Shown piece by piece: positions 1 to 13,147 of a stretch of DNA of 64,000 nt. The notes beneath the pieces are model-generated. The model searched no databases and was not told the origin of the DNA. It saw only the letters and a list, made by a program, of their open reading frames with translations. Position 1 is the first letter of the stretch; each line of letters opens with the position of its first letter. Location: the NCBI GenBank assembly GCA_025677815.1, contig JAIXMP010000034.1, positions 1 through 64,000 on the forward strand, in the 5' to 3' direction. The position numbers and the translations under genes are program-made. This DNA is from Phascolomyces articulosus (taxonomy: Eukaryota > Mucoromycota > Mucoromycetes > Mucorales > Lichtheimiaceae).

Positions 1-29
1 ATATTTTAATACTTTGTATCGATAATTAG

Positions 30-844
30 GCTTTCTCAGAACAAACGTCACGAAAAGCCGCATATATTAAAGGGAAACTTCATAGCGGTCGTAGTGTTGC
101 AAACGCGTATATAGTTTATCAAGATAAGGGATCGGTGGAGAAAGCTTTGAAAATGAATGGACAGATATATATGGGCAAGCATTTGCGCGTGGATAGTGTA
201 ACAAATCCAAAGGTAATTTTTTTTTGTTTATATTGAGGAAATAGCGCATTCTGATTCTAAATGATTTGGATAACTTAGGCGCACGATCGAAAACGTTCAA
301 TTTTTGTTGGCTCACTACCGTTTGACGCTGAGGAAGAGGAGCTTTGGGTGTTTTTCAATGACTGTGGTGATATTGAATATGTTCGAATTGTACGAGACAA
401 AACAACGAATATTGGAAAAGGCATTGGTTACGTTCAATTCAAAGTAAGTAGACCATTTTACAATTCTTAATTTCTTTTAATTTATACGTTTCGTGCTACA
501 CTAACTTGCATATTTAAATTATATAGCGTCGTTCTGCAGTTGATTTGGCACTCGCTTTAGATGATAAGAAGTTTCGAGAAAAACATGCACTTCGGATACA
601 GCGCTGCAAGGCAAACGATGGTGTATCTAGTACAGCACAACTGGGAAATAAAAAGAAAAAGGGGTCATCAGTAACTGGTAAAGGGCGTACACAAGGTACC
701 TTCAAAAAATCGACTACAAAGAGGGCACTCCCATTAACAAACAAATTTGAAGGTGCACGTACTTCGAAGGCTTCTGGAAATAAATTCAAAACAGGAAAGA
801 CCACTAAAGCCTTAAAGCACAAGTTCAAGCGCAAGCAAAAATAA
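30..844 (+). CDS. NOP12: Nop12/RBM34-type nucleolar RNA-binding protein, 5' partial
   Basis: Three exons are visible: 30-212, 279-443 and 527-844, joined by GT-AG introns in matching phase. The gene begins upstream of the window, because position 30 follows an acceptor-like TTAG. The first exon gives the end of a first RRM with the inserted basic stretch typical of RBM34/Nop12. The second exon starts a second RRM (RNP2 IFVGSL, RNP1 GKGIGYVQF). The last exon gives a Lys/Arg-rich tail ending KHKFKRKQK, as expected of a nucleolar protein. In yeast this family acts in 60S ribosome biogenesis and pre-25S rRNA processing; that role is inferred from family. It converges on the kinase gene at 1908. 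Confidence 0.85.
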
Positions 845-1907
845 AGTAGTATGCATGATTTTAGCTATGATGAGTTATAAATTACGGTGTACTATACATT
901 TATATGTTGAGAGTCATTGTATTAATATATGTTGACTCTAGACTCTCTAGATCAACCTTCATTGGATCTTAATGCTTGTTAGAGCAAAGTCTTTTGTTCC
1001 AGTGAGATAAAGCATGAAATAAACACTGAATTTATGAAATATTGTCTTGTACATCTGAGTTAGAATAATTTGCATTTATCAGCATTTGTTATATGAAGAT
1101 TGCAATCATATGCTTTTGTATTATAACAAGGAAAATTAGTTTCAGTTGAAGTATCAGTTGGAATGGGCTACATGTATTGGTGGAGCGATATGTTTTTTAT
1201 CACAAAACAAAATGAACAAATAACCTTGAGGCTAAATCAAGATCAAATGCTCCATATGAGACCAAAAAAGCACAGTATATAGTAGTATAGTGGATTCACT
1301 AGGGTTGTCTTTTTTTCTACCTTATGTACAGTTTCAAAACCAGGGAAAATAACAGGTCGCAATGTTTACGAAATTTTATACTTATGAATAGAAACATATA
1401 GCTACTATAATCAAGCTCAAAGATGATTGTGTTATAAAACTTGTGAGGAACATCCATGAGCCTACAGTAGTTGAACATTAAAGAATCAAGTACATTACTT
1501 TGTATGATAACTAATATTCTTCAAAAAACGGCTAACAAGCTTCCTAGCCTTTATGTACTGTTCAGTTTTGCTTATTGCCGTAAGAAGAGAGTTATGTTTA
1601 TATTATACTCAAATCATTATTTCTAATTACTAACCATTTATTGTTATTTACAGACGCTTATGCATCATATCCGGTATTTTATAATAAAGAGACGGTTAGT
1701 TATCATGATATTGATGATGAATTTATGGGGAGGGGGTTTATAATTGTATGATTATGATTAAAATGAGGTAGCGGTGAAAAAAAATGCGGCAGAGTAAGAG
1801 GACTTGAAATTAAATGTAAAGATGAAAGAAAATGATATTACGATAATGATAAGCACATTAGCAGAATAGTAAAATTTTAAATGAGAGGGAGGGAAGAAAG
1901 GGTAGTT
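845..1907. other. Intergenic, convergent 3' ends
   Basis: This 1.06 kb lies between two convergent genes. It is AT-rich, holds no convincing ORF and shows no recognisable RNA gene or repeat. It presumably contains both 3' UTRs. Confidence 0.6.
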
Positions 1908-4900
1908 TTACGGAATAAGAATGATCCTAGGTGTCCGCCGTTGCTGATTATCCTGTTCATCTGGCGCTTCATCCGAATTTTTACTTTCTTCGTCAGGCAA
2001 GTGTTCATTTTCCTCACGGCTTTGTCGAGCACGTCCACGGATATCTCTAGTTAAACCTTTTTTGGATGATGAATTTGTTGGGCGCCGTTGTCTTTGTTCC
2101 TTTGATTGCTCTTCTTCAAACTTGTATACTGCCTTAGCATGTCGTTTTGTCCGACCTACTGGTGCATTCTCTGTCCATTCCTTAACTAATCCTTCATATA
2201 CATCAGGATGATCTAACCATCCCAAAATTTCTGCAGCCGACTTTCGATCTTCGGGACTTGTGCGTAGACATTGTCGTAATAATTCACGGCTCAATTTTCC
2301 CACCACTTCACGCTCCAATGTTTTTTCGATTGAAAAGTCGTTCTTGACCGTTTCGCGTAAGCCTTTTAAATCTGTATCTAATATACCATACCATGGCTCT
2401 GTCTCGGAAAAAATCTTCCAAATCAGAGTTCCAATCGAATATATATCTTCTGCAATCGGATGTATCAACCAAGGCAAAATATCATGATCAGTACGTCCTC
2501 GGGGTAATGTTTGTATAGAGCGATAGTGTCGGTATCCGTGATCCGGTTTTGCCTTAACCCATGGTAGATTTTTACACCAAGTCTCCAAATCTTCCTCGTT
2601 TTCTGGTAGCACTTCACCCTCATATTCGCCTTCCACTTTTGGACGATCAACCCACCACCGTCGCATGTCGTCTGGTTTGGTTAAAAGCGCCTTACCAAAA
2701 TCAATCAGATATAATTTAGCCTTCACGCTTCCATCTTCAAGCACATCTGTTTTGCTTTCATCCACCATAAAATTGACTTCAGACAAGTCACGATGTGCTA
2801 TACCAAGTTCATGGATACATTTCATGCAAACTAACATTTGTCGAATCAAATCCATTTTTTGATGTGCTGTAAGACGGTGATGTGTATGTTTGTGAGTGTA
2901 TTGCTTCAACGTCTTTTGATACCGTTTCATGGTCAAGCCAATGATTTCCCCACCATCTTCTTGTAGTACTTCAATAATTTGACCCATGCTTGGCTGATTG
3001 TGCAATGCTAACAAACTAACGAGTTCTGTTGCACGTTGTGTAATGGTCATCCGTCTGAATGTCTGTACCACCACATCGTTATTACCATGGACATAGTAAA
3101 CATGTTTGAAGTATCCTTCGGCATTTGGGAATGCGGAGGTGTTGCTTAAATACTTTTTGACATTGATCAACGGTACATGCTTTTCCTTACAATCTGTAAA
3201 CCAGTACAAGAAAAAATCTAGCTATTAGCAATCATGGAGTACCCTTTTATATGTGTCAAAATATACCTTATCCTTTCCATACTTACATGAAAAGACCTTT
3301 TCCCAAAGCTCCTTTGATTTTCTTAAATAATAATCCCGGGACTTCCCATTATCACTCGTTATTTGGCTTGTAACATTGTCATCAGGGCCCAGGTACCGAG
3401 TGAATGATATAATACCACCTGGTTTTTTATTATCAGTATCAGGAACGGTATGATCATCAAGATATTGTTGAGTAGTAGCAGGTGTTGGAAGAACTACTGT
3501 ACCCTTTTTATCATCACTACTGCTAGCTGGTGTAGCTACTACTGTATTTCCGCGTGCCAATGGTAGATTTGAATTCCTATCAGCGGAAACTTCCTCTGCT
3601 TGTGGACTAGGTAGCAGTGTTTCATTTGTTTTGCTTGTCATTGTAGTCGTTGTAGTCGTTGTGCTAGTGGCAGATTTAATCGCTGGCGTTGTCGATGTCG
3701 CTGCAGACGGGGTTTGATGTTTCGATCGTTTCTTTGCCACTGCTGCATGGGGAGCGGGTCTTTTCCCCGGAATTGTTGGCTGATTAGAAGCAGTATACCG
3801 ACTTTCTTCCTCTAAATCTTGCTGACAATGAACTACCGCTTTGACGAATAATTTCGCAATTTCCAGATCACGGAATTTTTTTACATCCACCCACATATAT
3901 GTTGATAATCGATGTGTAGTATATGCCCGCCTGAAATAAAGTCGTTCCATTGATTCCGTAATGATAGCTTGGACACCCATTTGCACTTTTATCACTTTGA
4001 GTTTGATGCTTGCTTTCGGTAGATAGTCCGTTGGTAATGTCGCATCAGTACCCGTAGTATCAAATTCTTGACATTCACCGATAGGTTGTGCTAGGACAAT
4101 ATCTGCAGTTAGGTGGCATAGATCTCGCCTTGACGAGTGTGGATATGGTTGCGTTTTAACATTCATCATAATAGCAACAATGCCGTGTGGGTTGTTCCTT
4201 GCTTCTGCTAGAAGAGTTCGGTTTTTGCCAATATAAAGTCGAGGAAGTGGGCGGTGTTGAAGAAGCTCACCATTTCGCATAGATTCGACTACACGTAAAA
4301 ATGGTTCATTTAACTGATCATATAATCCACGTACTTTCGAAAAACCTCGAATTGCTTTGTTAGTCTTTTCTGTAGGCAGAACCAGCTGCAAAAAATACAA
4401 AACACTGTGTTTTTTATAAAGGTTAATTTACATTAACAAAATTGGATTGAATAAGTTATTATTTCTTTCCTTCCATGCCATTATATACCATAATAGATAT
4501 TACCTTTCATTCGTATATATAGCTTCGTTATAAAGTGATGAATCTAAACGAGTCTCTTCTGGTGCTGGTACAGTAACTGGGTCTGGTATAGGTTTTGGAA
4601 TTCTACATGTACACAAAGGAAGAAAAATATGTATTTGCATAAAGTTGTCAACAGCCATCAAAGCAAAAAATATTCATAATAAATAGCATATATAAATTAT
4701 ATTGAAATAACACATTTTCCTTCTTCTTACCCTTCGTCTCCTCTTAAACGGGCACAGAGAAACTCGTAACGTTCTTCAAGATTAACAGCAAGTCTGTAAA
4801 TCACCGCAAAAGAATTGTGAAAACGTTTGGCGTTTAACCAAATGAGTTGTAGATCTTGCTCAAACTCGCCATAAGTTTTATATTTCTCGTGATATAAGTT

Positions 4901-5149
4901 TTGCTGCAGTGTCGAAAAGTCCATAGCTTGTTTTATTTCTGCGTGGTAAAGAAACGCTGTTGCTGGCACAGGCGATACAAACGGAAAGACGGAATAACAA
5001 GACATAAGTTCGTCGAGAACAAACGTACAAAGCCGTAAAACAACCAGAGATATATGGATCCTTTGCGATCCAAGAGGCCAATCAACTTCATCGCCAGCAG
5101 AAGGTTCTTGTCGCTCATCCATCAGTATATTACTATTATTACTCGCCAT
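1908..5149 (-). CDS. Bromodomain-protein kinase fusion protein
   Basis: I assembled four exons on the minus strand: 5149-4731, 4602-4504, 4404-3287 and 3193-1908. All introns are GT-AG and the phases match, giving 973 aa. Residues about 30-137 form a bromodomain: helix Z, a PFVSPV-like ZA segment, IKQAMDFSTLQQNL, then DLQLIWLNAKRF and a last helix. The usual acetyl-lysine Asn after the aromatic residue reads His (RFHN), so binding may be altered. The middle has a Thr/Ser-rich, low-complexity linker with basic KKRSK. Residues from about 546 form a kinase with HRDLSEVN, IDFG and a conserved EDIYSIG helix F; the APE motif is unclear. It resembles fungal FunK1-like kinases more than classical families, but that placement is uncertain. 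The tail is acidic and basic, low complexity. It is divergent from SRP19, with 757 bp between. Confidence 0.75.
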
Positions 5150-5906
5150 AGCGATCTACTTTTTTTGTTCTTTTAAGGCAAATTATCGCAGGTTGGAGAA
5201 TAGACACCTCTTTGGGCTACCTTGGTCTGCCGACTTTGCCTTTTTGCAGTCACAGACATACTCTTGTTCATCAGCCTAACACAACATCCTCCTATCGTTA
5301 TTATCCACTTAACTTTACAAGTTGAATTGATTGTTAATATTTCATATCGGATATGACGCCTTTTATTATTTTGTTATTATTGGGAAGGTTGAAGGTTTAT
5401 AGTGAAATAAGCTGAACCAAGCATAATAAAACTTTATCAAAACACAATGGCGATGAGATGAGAGGTAGATTGCGAAAACTGCTTCTTACCCTTTATAAAC
5501 TCTTTAATTTATATTTATCATTCTCAATAACAACAGCAAAAAAATAAAATAAAATAATAATAACTTTGTTATAAAAAGCATCAAGTTTATCTTTCATTTG
5601 AATAGTGTCAATGGATATCACTTAGAGAATCCAAGAATTGATCCTTCTTGTTCCAAGAAATATCATTTAAATTCATTGTTTACTTGTCTATAGGATCAAT
5701 GGAGATTGTACTATTTGGTGTGATTATTAAGTACATTTTATGCTAGCTTTCATCTATAATAGAATGACAGTGGTCTGATTAGTTTGGCTAAGATTCGCAT
5801 TTTAGGTCTGATCCATTACACGCAACTATAGCTGGTAAAAATTACCTTTCCTGATTCAGCTGAGAAGGAAAGTTCTCTCTCTTTCTTTTTCATACAATTT
5901 GTAAAA
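5150..5906. promoter_or_regulatory. Divergent promoter region, kinase and SRP19 genes
   Basis: These 757 bp separate two divergent start codons, so both promoters must lie here. The sequence is AT-rich with A/T tracts near 5535-5570. I see no specific operator or ORF. Confidence 0.5.
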
Positions 5907-6894
5907 ATGTCCATGTTAAATAAATTGAAAGAAACGCAGAAGAATCCAGTCTTTATGGATGACGATGACGATATTGACAATATGGATTTCCCTTTACCTT
6001 CTGGTAATCCTGGATCATCGTCGTCCGCACCACAAGGCATGCCCAACATGAACGATCTTCAAAACATGATGAGAAATTTACAAGCTTCACAAGGCGGTGG
6101 CGGCCCTGCTTTTCCACAAATGGGCACAGCTCAACCTTCACGGGCAACAGCAACAGCACAATCCAGCAATATTGCTGTTGCGCATACCCCACAAGGAATT
6201 CAACGTCTTGATCCTTCAGTCTATAAAAAGTAATGGGCTTCTCTTCTCTTCCTTTCTTCCTGTTTCGCTTTATATCATTATTCATATTCAATATTTTTGA
6301 TGTTTGCATTTTACATTATAGCTGGGTGTGTATTTATCCACTCTACATCGATGCTGGCAAGACTCAAGGCCAAGGTCGCAAAGTACGGGAAGATATTGCT
6401 GTTAAAAACCCACATGCATATCATATGGCAATTGCAGTTCAACAATTAGGTTTATCAGTTGTCTATGAAGGAAAAAAACACCCTCGCGATTGGGGTAATC
6501 CAGGTCGTGTCCGTGTTCAACTTTTTGGTCCAAATAAGCAACCTATGCATGCAACTATCAAAGATCGTAAGCTTACCACTGTCCCTAATTTTTTTTTTTT
6601 CAGTGTGCATAAGTTTGTTTTTAAATATTTCGATTCTCATCGTTATCATCATCCTTATTCCTAGGTAAAACATTAATGCGAGAAATTGCCAAACGTATGC
6701 CTAAAGTCCAAGAAACAAATGAAAAGCCAAAGAATATGGTAACACCCACAACTACTCTAGCTGAAGTGGAAGCTATTGTTGATGAACAACGTAAAGCACA
6801 AGGTTTGCCAACACTTGCTGAGATGCAAGCTAAGCAGAGTGCTATGACACCAAACATACCAAAGAAACAAAAAGTCAAATATGTACGCAAGTAG
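5907..6894 (+). CDS. SEC65: Signal recognition particle 19 kDa subunit (SRP19/Sec65)
   Basis: Exons 5907-6229, 6322-6566 and 6665-6894 join in phase to give 265 aa. The SRP19 domain begins where exon 1 meets exon 2 (NWVCIYPLYIDAGKTQ) and contains GRKV and the PRDWGNPGRVRV strand, all family hallmarks. Residues 1-100 are an acidic, Gly/Gln-rich extension; yeast Sec65 (about 273 aa) also has long extensions, unlike the roughly 144 aa human protein. The C-terminus ends in a lysine-rich tail, KKQKVKYVRK. The protein binds SRP RNA helix tips and helps SRP54 load during co-translational targeting to the ER. Its 3' end converges on the CoA-transferase gene with 136 bp between. Confidence 0.92.
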
Positions 6895-7030
6895 ACATGA
6901 AAATGAAGTGCGAAAGCGCTATTGTTGTTTTTATTATTATAATACAACATTTCTTTTCGAAGGAAAAGAAACCAAAGGAAAAAAGATTTTCCTTTTATTT
7001 TTAGATTTTATTTATATATTGTTTACATTT

Positions 7031-8779
7031 TTATTGGGGACCAATGGCACCTTCCTTTCGAAGTGTTTGGATGGTTTCGGGTGAGTAGTTGAGAACATTT
7101 TGAAGGATTTCCTCGGTATGAGCGCCAAGGACAGGAGGTGGGAGACGGATAGTGGGTTTGAAATCACTGAATTTAGTTGGTGGGCCTATTATAGATAGGA
7201 TGGTTAGTAAAAGGAACAGAGGTGATACTATCGATGAACTTTGTGTGGGTTTTTATGTTGTAAGTACAAATAAATAAAATATTTCTTACCAACAAGTTTG
7301 ATAGGACCTGCTCGTTCATGTTCTACTTCTTGCACAAGACCACGGGCTTTGATTTGTGGGTGTTCAAAAGTTTGTTGAATATTATTAATCGGAGCGAAGG
7401 GGAAGCCAGCACCATTGAGTTTTTCGAGCCAGTATTCAGTGGGTTCTTCTGTAAGTCGATCCGTTAAAGCTTGAATGACTTCTTTACGATGACGTACACG
7501 GTCTGCATTGGTAGCAAACTTTGGATCATCCAACATATGTTCCAAATCCATACGGTTACACAACTTTGCAAATTGGCCATCATTACCTGCACCAACCATA
7601 ACGAACGAATCCTTGGTAGGTAAGACTTGGTAAGGTACAATGGAAGGATGTGATGTACCCATACGTTGAGCTTCACGGCCACCCACTAAATAGTTGGATG
7701 CAATATTGGCAAGTGATGCAACCTGCGATTCAATCAAAGAACAGTCGATCCACTGACCCTTGCCTGTGACACCACGTTTAATCAAAGCAGCAAGAATTGC
7801 ACTGTGTGCATAAAGACCTAATAAAGTAAAAAAAAATTGGTGAGTCAATGTATTCCCATGAATAGTAGGTTCCTTCCCACCATCCCGCAAAATAAAATAA
7901 AATAAAAAACACTGTTTCATCGTGCATAATATTTTACCTGTCGTTAAATCTGTAATTGCTACACCTACTTTGACTGGGCTACCATCAGCTTCACCTGTAA
8001 TATGCATCAATCCAGCTTCTGCCTCAATGATAACGTCATATCCTGGTCGGTCAGCATAAGGTCCAGTTTGTCCATAACCTGTAATGGAAGCATACACCAG
8101 TTTGGGATTGATTTCTTTAAGTTGTTCGTATCCCATACCCATCTTGCTTAATTTGCCTGGTAAGTAGTTTTCAACTAAAACATCAGATTCACGCACCAAA
8201 TCATGGAGTAATTTACGTCCCCCTTCTGATTTCATATCTACAGTGATCGATTTCTTGTTACGGTTTACACACAGAAAGTATGCAGATTCGCCTCGTGCTT
8301 CATCATCTGCAGATTTGTTATCAGCAAAAGGCGGACCCCAACCGCGGGTATCATCGCCACCCTTTGGGTTTTCAACTTTAACAACATCAGCACTAAAAAA
8401 ATGGATAGAAGATCAGCTATAGCTTTGTTTCACTTTTTTTTTTTTTATTACTGTTATCCTCTTTATATATAAAAGTTTCCTTACCCTAAATCACCCAACA
8501 TCATTGTACAATAAGGACCAGCTAAATAAAGACATACAGTCGTTAGATATCATTCTCCGTTTCTTTTTTATATATGAAATATCATCAAAATGCATGTATA
8601 AAATAAAACTTACCGAGTACTCGAGTCAAGTCAAGAACTCGAATACCTTCCAGAGGTCCAGTTCCAGCATTGACAGGTGTAAGTGCATCTCTTAAACTAA
8701 TGCGTGAGGTCGAGAATGTTCGAGTAGCAGATCGTCTAGCTAATAATGTAAAGCCGTGGCGTGCAATTATGAATACCAT
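7031..8779 (-). CDS. Class III CoA-transferase, SUGCT-like, mitochondrial
   Basis: Five exons (8779-8614, 8521-8485, 8392-7938, 7817-7290, 7185-7031) join in phase to 446 aa, matching the roughly 445 aa of human succinyl-CoA:glutarate CoA-transferase. The second exon is only 37 nt; without it the family signature RVLAGPYCTMMLGDLGADV is lost, which supports the model. The CaiB/BaiF fold is shown by this N-terminal motif, TGYGQTGPYADRPGYD and ITDLTTG, whose Asp is the expected catalytic nucleophile. The first 30 residues are Arg/Ser-rich without acids, a likely mitochondrial presequence. The substrate is inferred from family: transfer of CoA between succinyl-CoA and glutarate or a related dicarboxylate. 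Confidence 0.9.
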
Positions 8780-10344
8780 TATTGATGTGTCTAGAAAGAT
8801 CTATGTGAAAAAATAGGGTTCTTTTGTTTGGGTGCGAAGAGGAGCGAAAACAGAGCAGTAACAAGGTACAGCACCTTAAAACGAGTCTTATATAATGACA
8901 ATCTATTTCCCCACACACTATTCTAAAACGTTTACCCACTCCGAACATTTGTCATTACCTTTTCTTTTTTAGCCAACAAAGTTCTACTAAACTTCTCCCG
9001 ATTGATTCCGGTTCCACAAGGTCGTCGTTTTTATTTAAAATGTTGATTGTCAAAGGTGAACGAACTAGCAATGAAAAACGTTGATCCAGGAAAATACTGG
9101 CATACGATGGATAGTCTGATGAAGTGTTTAGTTTAGGTTATTCATAAACCAATGAACATAAAAGAAAGTTCGATTTCATCCTAACGAAAACAACAGATCA
9201 CTTTAAATATCCAGTCATTTCAAAATAAGCTTCTTCTGCATCATCTTTCTTTTTCTGGGTATACGTTCTTCCAGATCAATATACCGTAGTACTTGTAACT
9301 TTCAATATATACGTACCAAAAAAACTGGGCACAACCAATTATCGATTTTTTGTGCTCAATTCATCCCGATAGTATATATACTAAACAATAAAAGTGCTGT
9401 TAACTTTTTGTTTTTAGTATAGTTTAAATATTGATTAGCAAGTACCTATTGAGTATTACACAATAATTATTAAAAAAAATTTAGTAAAAAGAAGTAGTCA
9501 ATTTGTTTGTATTATATACATTAATTGCTGCTGCATTATAAAAACTATAACCTACTACGGCGAAATGAACTGAATCCCTCCGATTTTTGCTGAATTTGGC
9601 AACGGTCTGATTGACAACAATTTTTTATTTTGAAAAAAGTGGATGTATGTCATGGTGGGTTTGTCTACCTTTGTTGACCATGTGAAACTAATCTTATCGG
9701 TATAGTATGCAGGCAGTAAGACAATGAAAAGTATTAACGCAAAAAAAAACATGGTATATAGAACATTGTATGGTTTAAGCACTGTAAATAATAATATTTA
9801 TATTTTAATGGTTCAACAGAACGATCCATCATACATCTTCAACCTTAATTTTGAAAACATAATTTCGAAGACTGTATAGAAATAATTTAAGATACTACCG
9901 CAGAAATAAAATAAATTTACGTAACCTTCTACGGAAAGTCTCTCTTATTAAATATAACATTTCAGACCAACAAGTATAATTAATATATATAAACTTGATT
10001 GTGAGGATGGGAAAAAAAAGCAAGTGGTTGGGTAATTTTGTGGTCCCAAAATGATAATGGTAATAATGATTAATTACATATATATAAGTTATGGTTCGTG
10101 GGATAGAACCATTAAAACTATTCGATGATGCTGCATTTTTGTTTTGTTTTCTGTATGTAGATTTTGACCATTATTTTATGCATGATATTACATGCTCTCT
10201 TCATAGGTTTCTCCGAAAAAAAAAAACCCTTGATTTCCTCGTTTTATACAAACAAACCATAAAAAAGTCGAAATGGATTTGTATTTTCTTTTTACTCTTT
10301 TTCTTGTTTTAATCACTTTTTTTTATACAAAATAACAGTAAACA
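8780..10344. promoter_or_regulatory. Divergent intergenic, CoA-transferase and transketolase
   Basis: This 1.57 kb lies between divergent genes and must hold both promoters. Pyrimidine-rich tracts occur just before the transketolase start (10230-10325). The short ORFs here (for example 9555-9782 and 10091-10312) look like chance translations of AT-rich DNA. Confidence 0.5.
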
Positions 10345-13147
10345 ATGGTTACATCAGAAATTGATCAACGTTGTATTGATACTATCCGTGTTCTTGCTGC
10401 AGATATTACACGCGGTGCCAATTCTGGCCATCCAGGTGCTCCTATGGGTTGTGCTCCTATGGCCAACACTTTATTCATGAATCATGTTCGTGTTAACCCA
10501 CGTAATCCAGATTGGCCTAACCGCGACCGTTTTTTATTGTCGAATGGTCATGCTTGTGCTCTTCAATATATTTTGCTTCATTTGTTGGGCTTTAAAATGT
10601 CTATGGATGATCTCAAGAACTTCCGACGCGTTGGTAGCCTGTATGTAATGTTTTATAATTTTTACTGGATATGATTTCTTTCATCATGTGAATGCAAAGT
10701 TTTGATATTTATTCAAATTTTTATACCTCTAGTACACCTGGTCATCCTGAACGAGAACTTACTGAGGGTATCGAAGTAACAACAGGTCCCTTAGGTCAAG
10801 GTAAAAACTAGTAATGATTTCTCTCTCTACAAAAAGGCTGCTTGGTAACAACAACAAATATTCCCATATATAGGTATCTCCAATGCTGTCGGCTTAGCCA
10901 TTGCTGAACAGAACATGGCTGCTACTTTTAATAAGCCCAATTATCCTATCTTTGATAATTACACCTTTGTGATTTTGGGTGATGGATGTTTGCAAGAAGG
11001 TGTTCAGTCAGAAGCGTGCTCACTTGCAGGGTAAATAGTATATATATATATTAAAAAAATGTGTATTATTATCTTCTTATCCATCTATAACTATCAACAC
11101 GATAACTCATCAACAAAAGAAACATTATTCAATAGTCATTTGCAACTGGGTAAATTGATTGCATTATACGATGACAACCACATCACAATCGATGGTGATA
11201 CAGCCGTATCTTTTACTGAAGATGTGCTCAAGCGTTTTGAAGCTTATGGTTGGCATACACAAGTTGTCACGGATGGCGATCATAACACAGACTCAATTAA
11301 TCAAGCTATTGAAAACGCCAAGGCTGTCACGGACAAACCATCAATTATTAAGATCTTCACAACCATTGGTAAAGTGTTTTTTTTACGATTGACGGAGACA
11401 ATAATCGTTGGGTATAATGTATACGTTCATATGATGTAATGTTGACATAAACAACGCGTAATAACAGGTTTTGGATCGAAACATCAAGGAGAAGAAAAGA
11501 CGCATGGTAGTCCATTGGATCGTGAGTATTTTTTTTCAAGTTCAATAGACTTATGTATATTGCTTTATCGCATTTTATTAATTCCATTTTTTTTTCGTTT
11601 ATTATTCACAGCGGAGGATATCAAGCAGCTGAAACAACGTTTTGGCTTCAATCCAGATGAAAAATATGTGATCCCACCTGAGGTTTATGAACATTATCAT
11701 GAACGTGCCCGCCAGTGCGACGAAATTGAAAAAGAATGGACAAAGATGCTTACAAATTATGTGAATGAATTCCCCAAAGAAGGCGCAGAACTAAAGCGTC
11801 GTCTTGAAGGTAGATTACCTGAAGGTTGGATGAACGCGTTACCACGTTATACACCTAAAGACGCTCCTACCGCTACTCGTAAATTGTCCGAGGCTGTGAT
11901 CAACGCTCTCGCATCTGAAGTGATCCCAGAATTGATTGGTGGTTCAGCTGACTTGACGGGTTCAAATAATACAAGATGGAAATCTGCTGTTGATTTCCAA
12001 CCAGTAAGTTTGATAACATTATTTATCATTTCGGACAAAGTTTTTTTTTGTGTTTTTTTACTAACCTAAAAAAAACTTAAAATTCATTTCATATAAAAAA
12101 TAGCCTAGCACAAATCTTGGTTCATATTCTGGTCGATATATCCGTTATGGTGTACGTGAACATGGTATGTTTGCTATTATGAATGGTATTGCCGCTTATC
12201 AAGGTCTTATTCCGTTTGGTGGCACCTTTTTGAACTTTTTGACGTGAGTCCTTTTGTTTTATTTCTTGGGAACCAAGATATAACTATTTTACTAAAACGA
12301 TTCATGCATAAATATATATTTAGTTATGGCTGGGGTGCCGCTCGCCTTTCCGCATTGTCCCACTCACGTGTTATTTATGTCATGACCCACGATTCAATCG
12401 GTCTAGGAGAAGATGGACCAACGTTAGATATCGTTTCCAATTTTCTTTTTCAATGGTTTTCAACAATTGTAAAGAAAGAAAAAAAAGATAAAAATAAAAC
12501 TAACATGATGTTTTTAATTTTATAGCCATCAGCCCATCGAAACACTTAGTTTGACGAGAGCCTGTCCAAATATGCTTACCTTTAGACCTGCCGATGGAAA
12601 CGAAACATCCGGTGCTTATATGGCAGCATTGAAGCGTGACACTATTCCATCAATATTGGCCTTGACGCGTCAAAACTTGCCTCATTTGAATGGATCATCA
12701 CCTGAAATTGTTGAAAAAGGGGGTTATGTACTCGAACCACTTTCTGATCCTAATCCTGATGTCACATTTGTTGCAACTGGATCGGAAGTATCTATCGCAG
12801 CTGATGGAGCCGACATTGCTCGCAAGTCTGGTTTGAAGGTTCGTGTCGTATCCATGCCATGTACAGAATTGTTTGATGAACAATCTCTCCAATATCGTCA
12901 ATCTGTGTTCCCTCGGGGTGTACCTGTGGTTGCCGTGGAAGCTCTTAGCACATTTGGATGGCAAAAATACTCCCATGCTCAAGTCGGCATGACCACATTT
13001 GGTTCTAGTGGTGAATACAAAGAAGTGTATGCTCATTTTAAAATCACTCCACAACATGTTGCTGATATGGGTCGGGATGCTGTTCAATACTTTAAGAATT
13101 ATGGTAGTGTCCCTGATTTGTTCCCACAATTTGGTCCATGCGCTTAA
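10345..13147 (+). CDS. TKL1: Transketolase
   Basis: Nine exons give 686 aa in a continuous frame: 10345-10640, 10733-10800, 10874-11030, 11136-11368, 11468-11521, 11612-12003, 12104-12243, 12324-12422 and 12526-13147. The eighth donor, AC|GTTAGA, is weak but is required by the GEDGPTHQP motif. Landmarks are SGHPGAPMG, the [11 protein letters not shown] stretch, [14 protein letters not shown], the thiamine-diphosphate GDG...N region around exon 3-4, [16 protein letters not shown] with its catalytic Glu, and a normal C-terminal domain. The enzyme transfers two-carbon ketol units between sugar phosphates in the non-oxidative pentose phosphate pathway, using ThDP and Mg2+. The start context (aaacaATGG) is favourable. 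Confidence 0.96.

Noticed and set aside
514..834. Minus-strand ORF of 106 aa
   Set aside because: It is the antisense shadow of the last Nop12 exon, which has domain and splice support.
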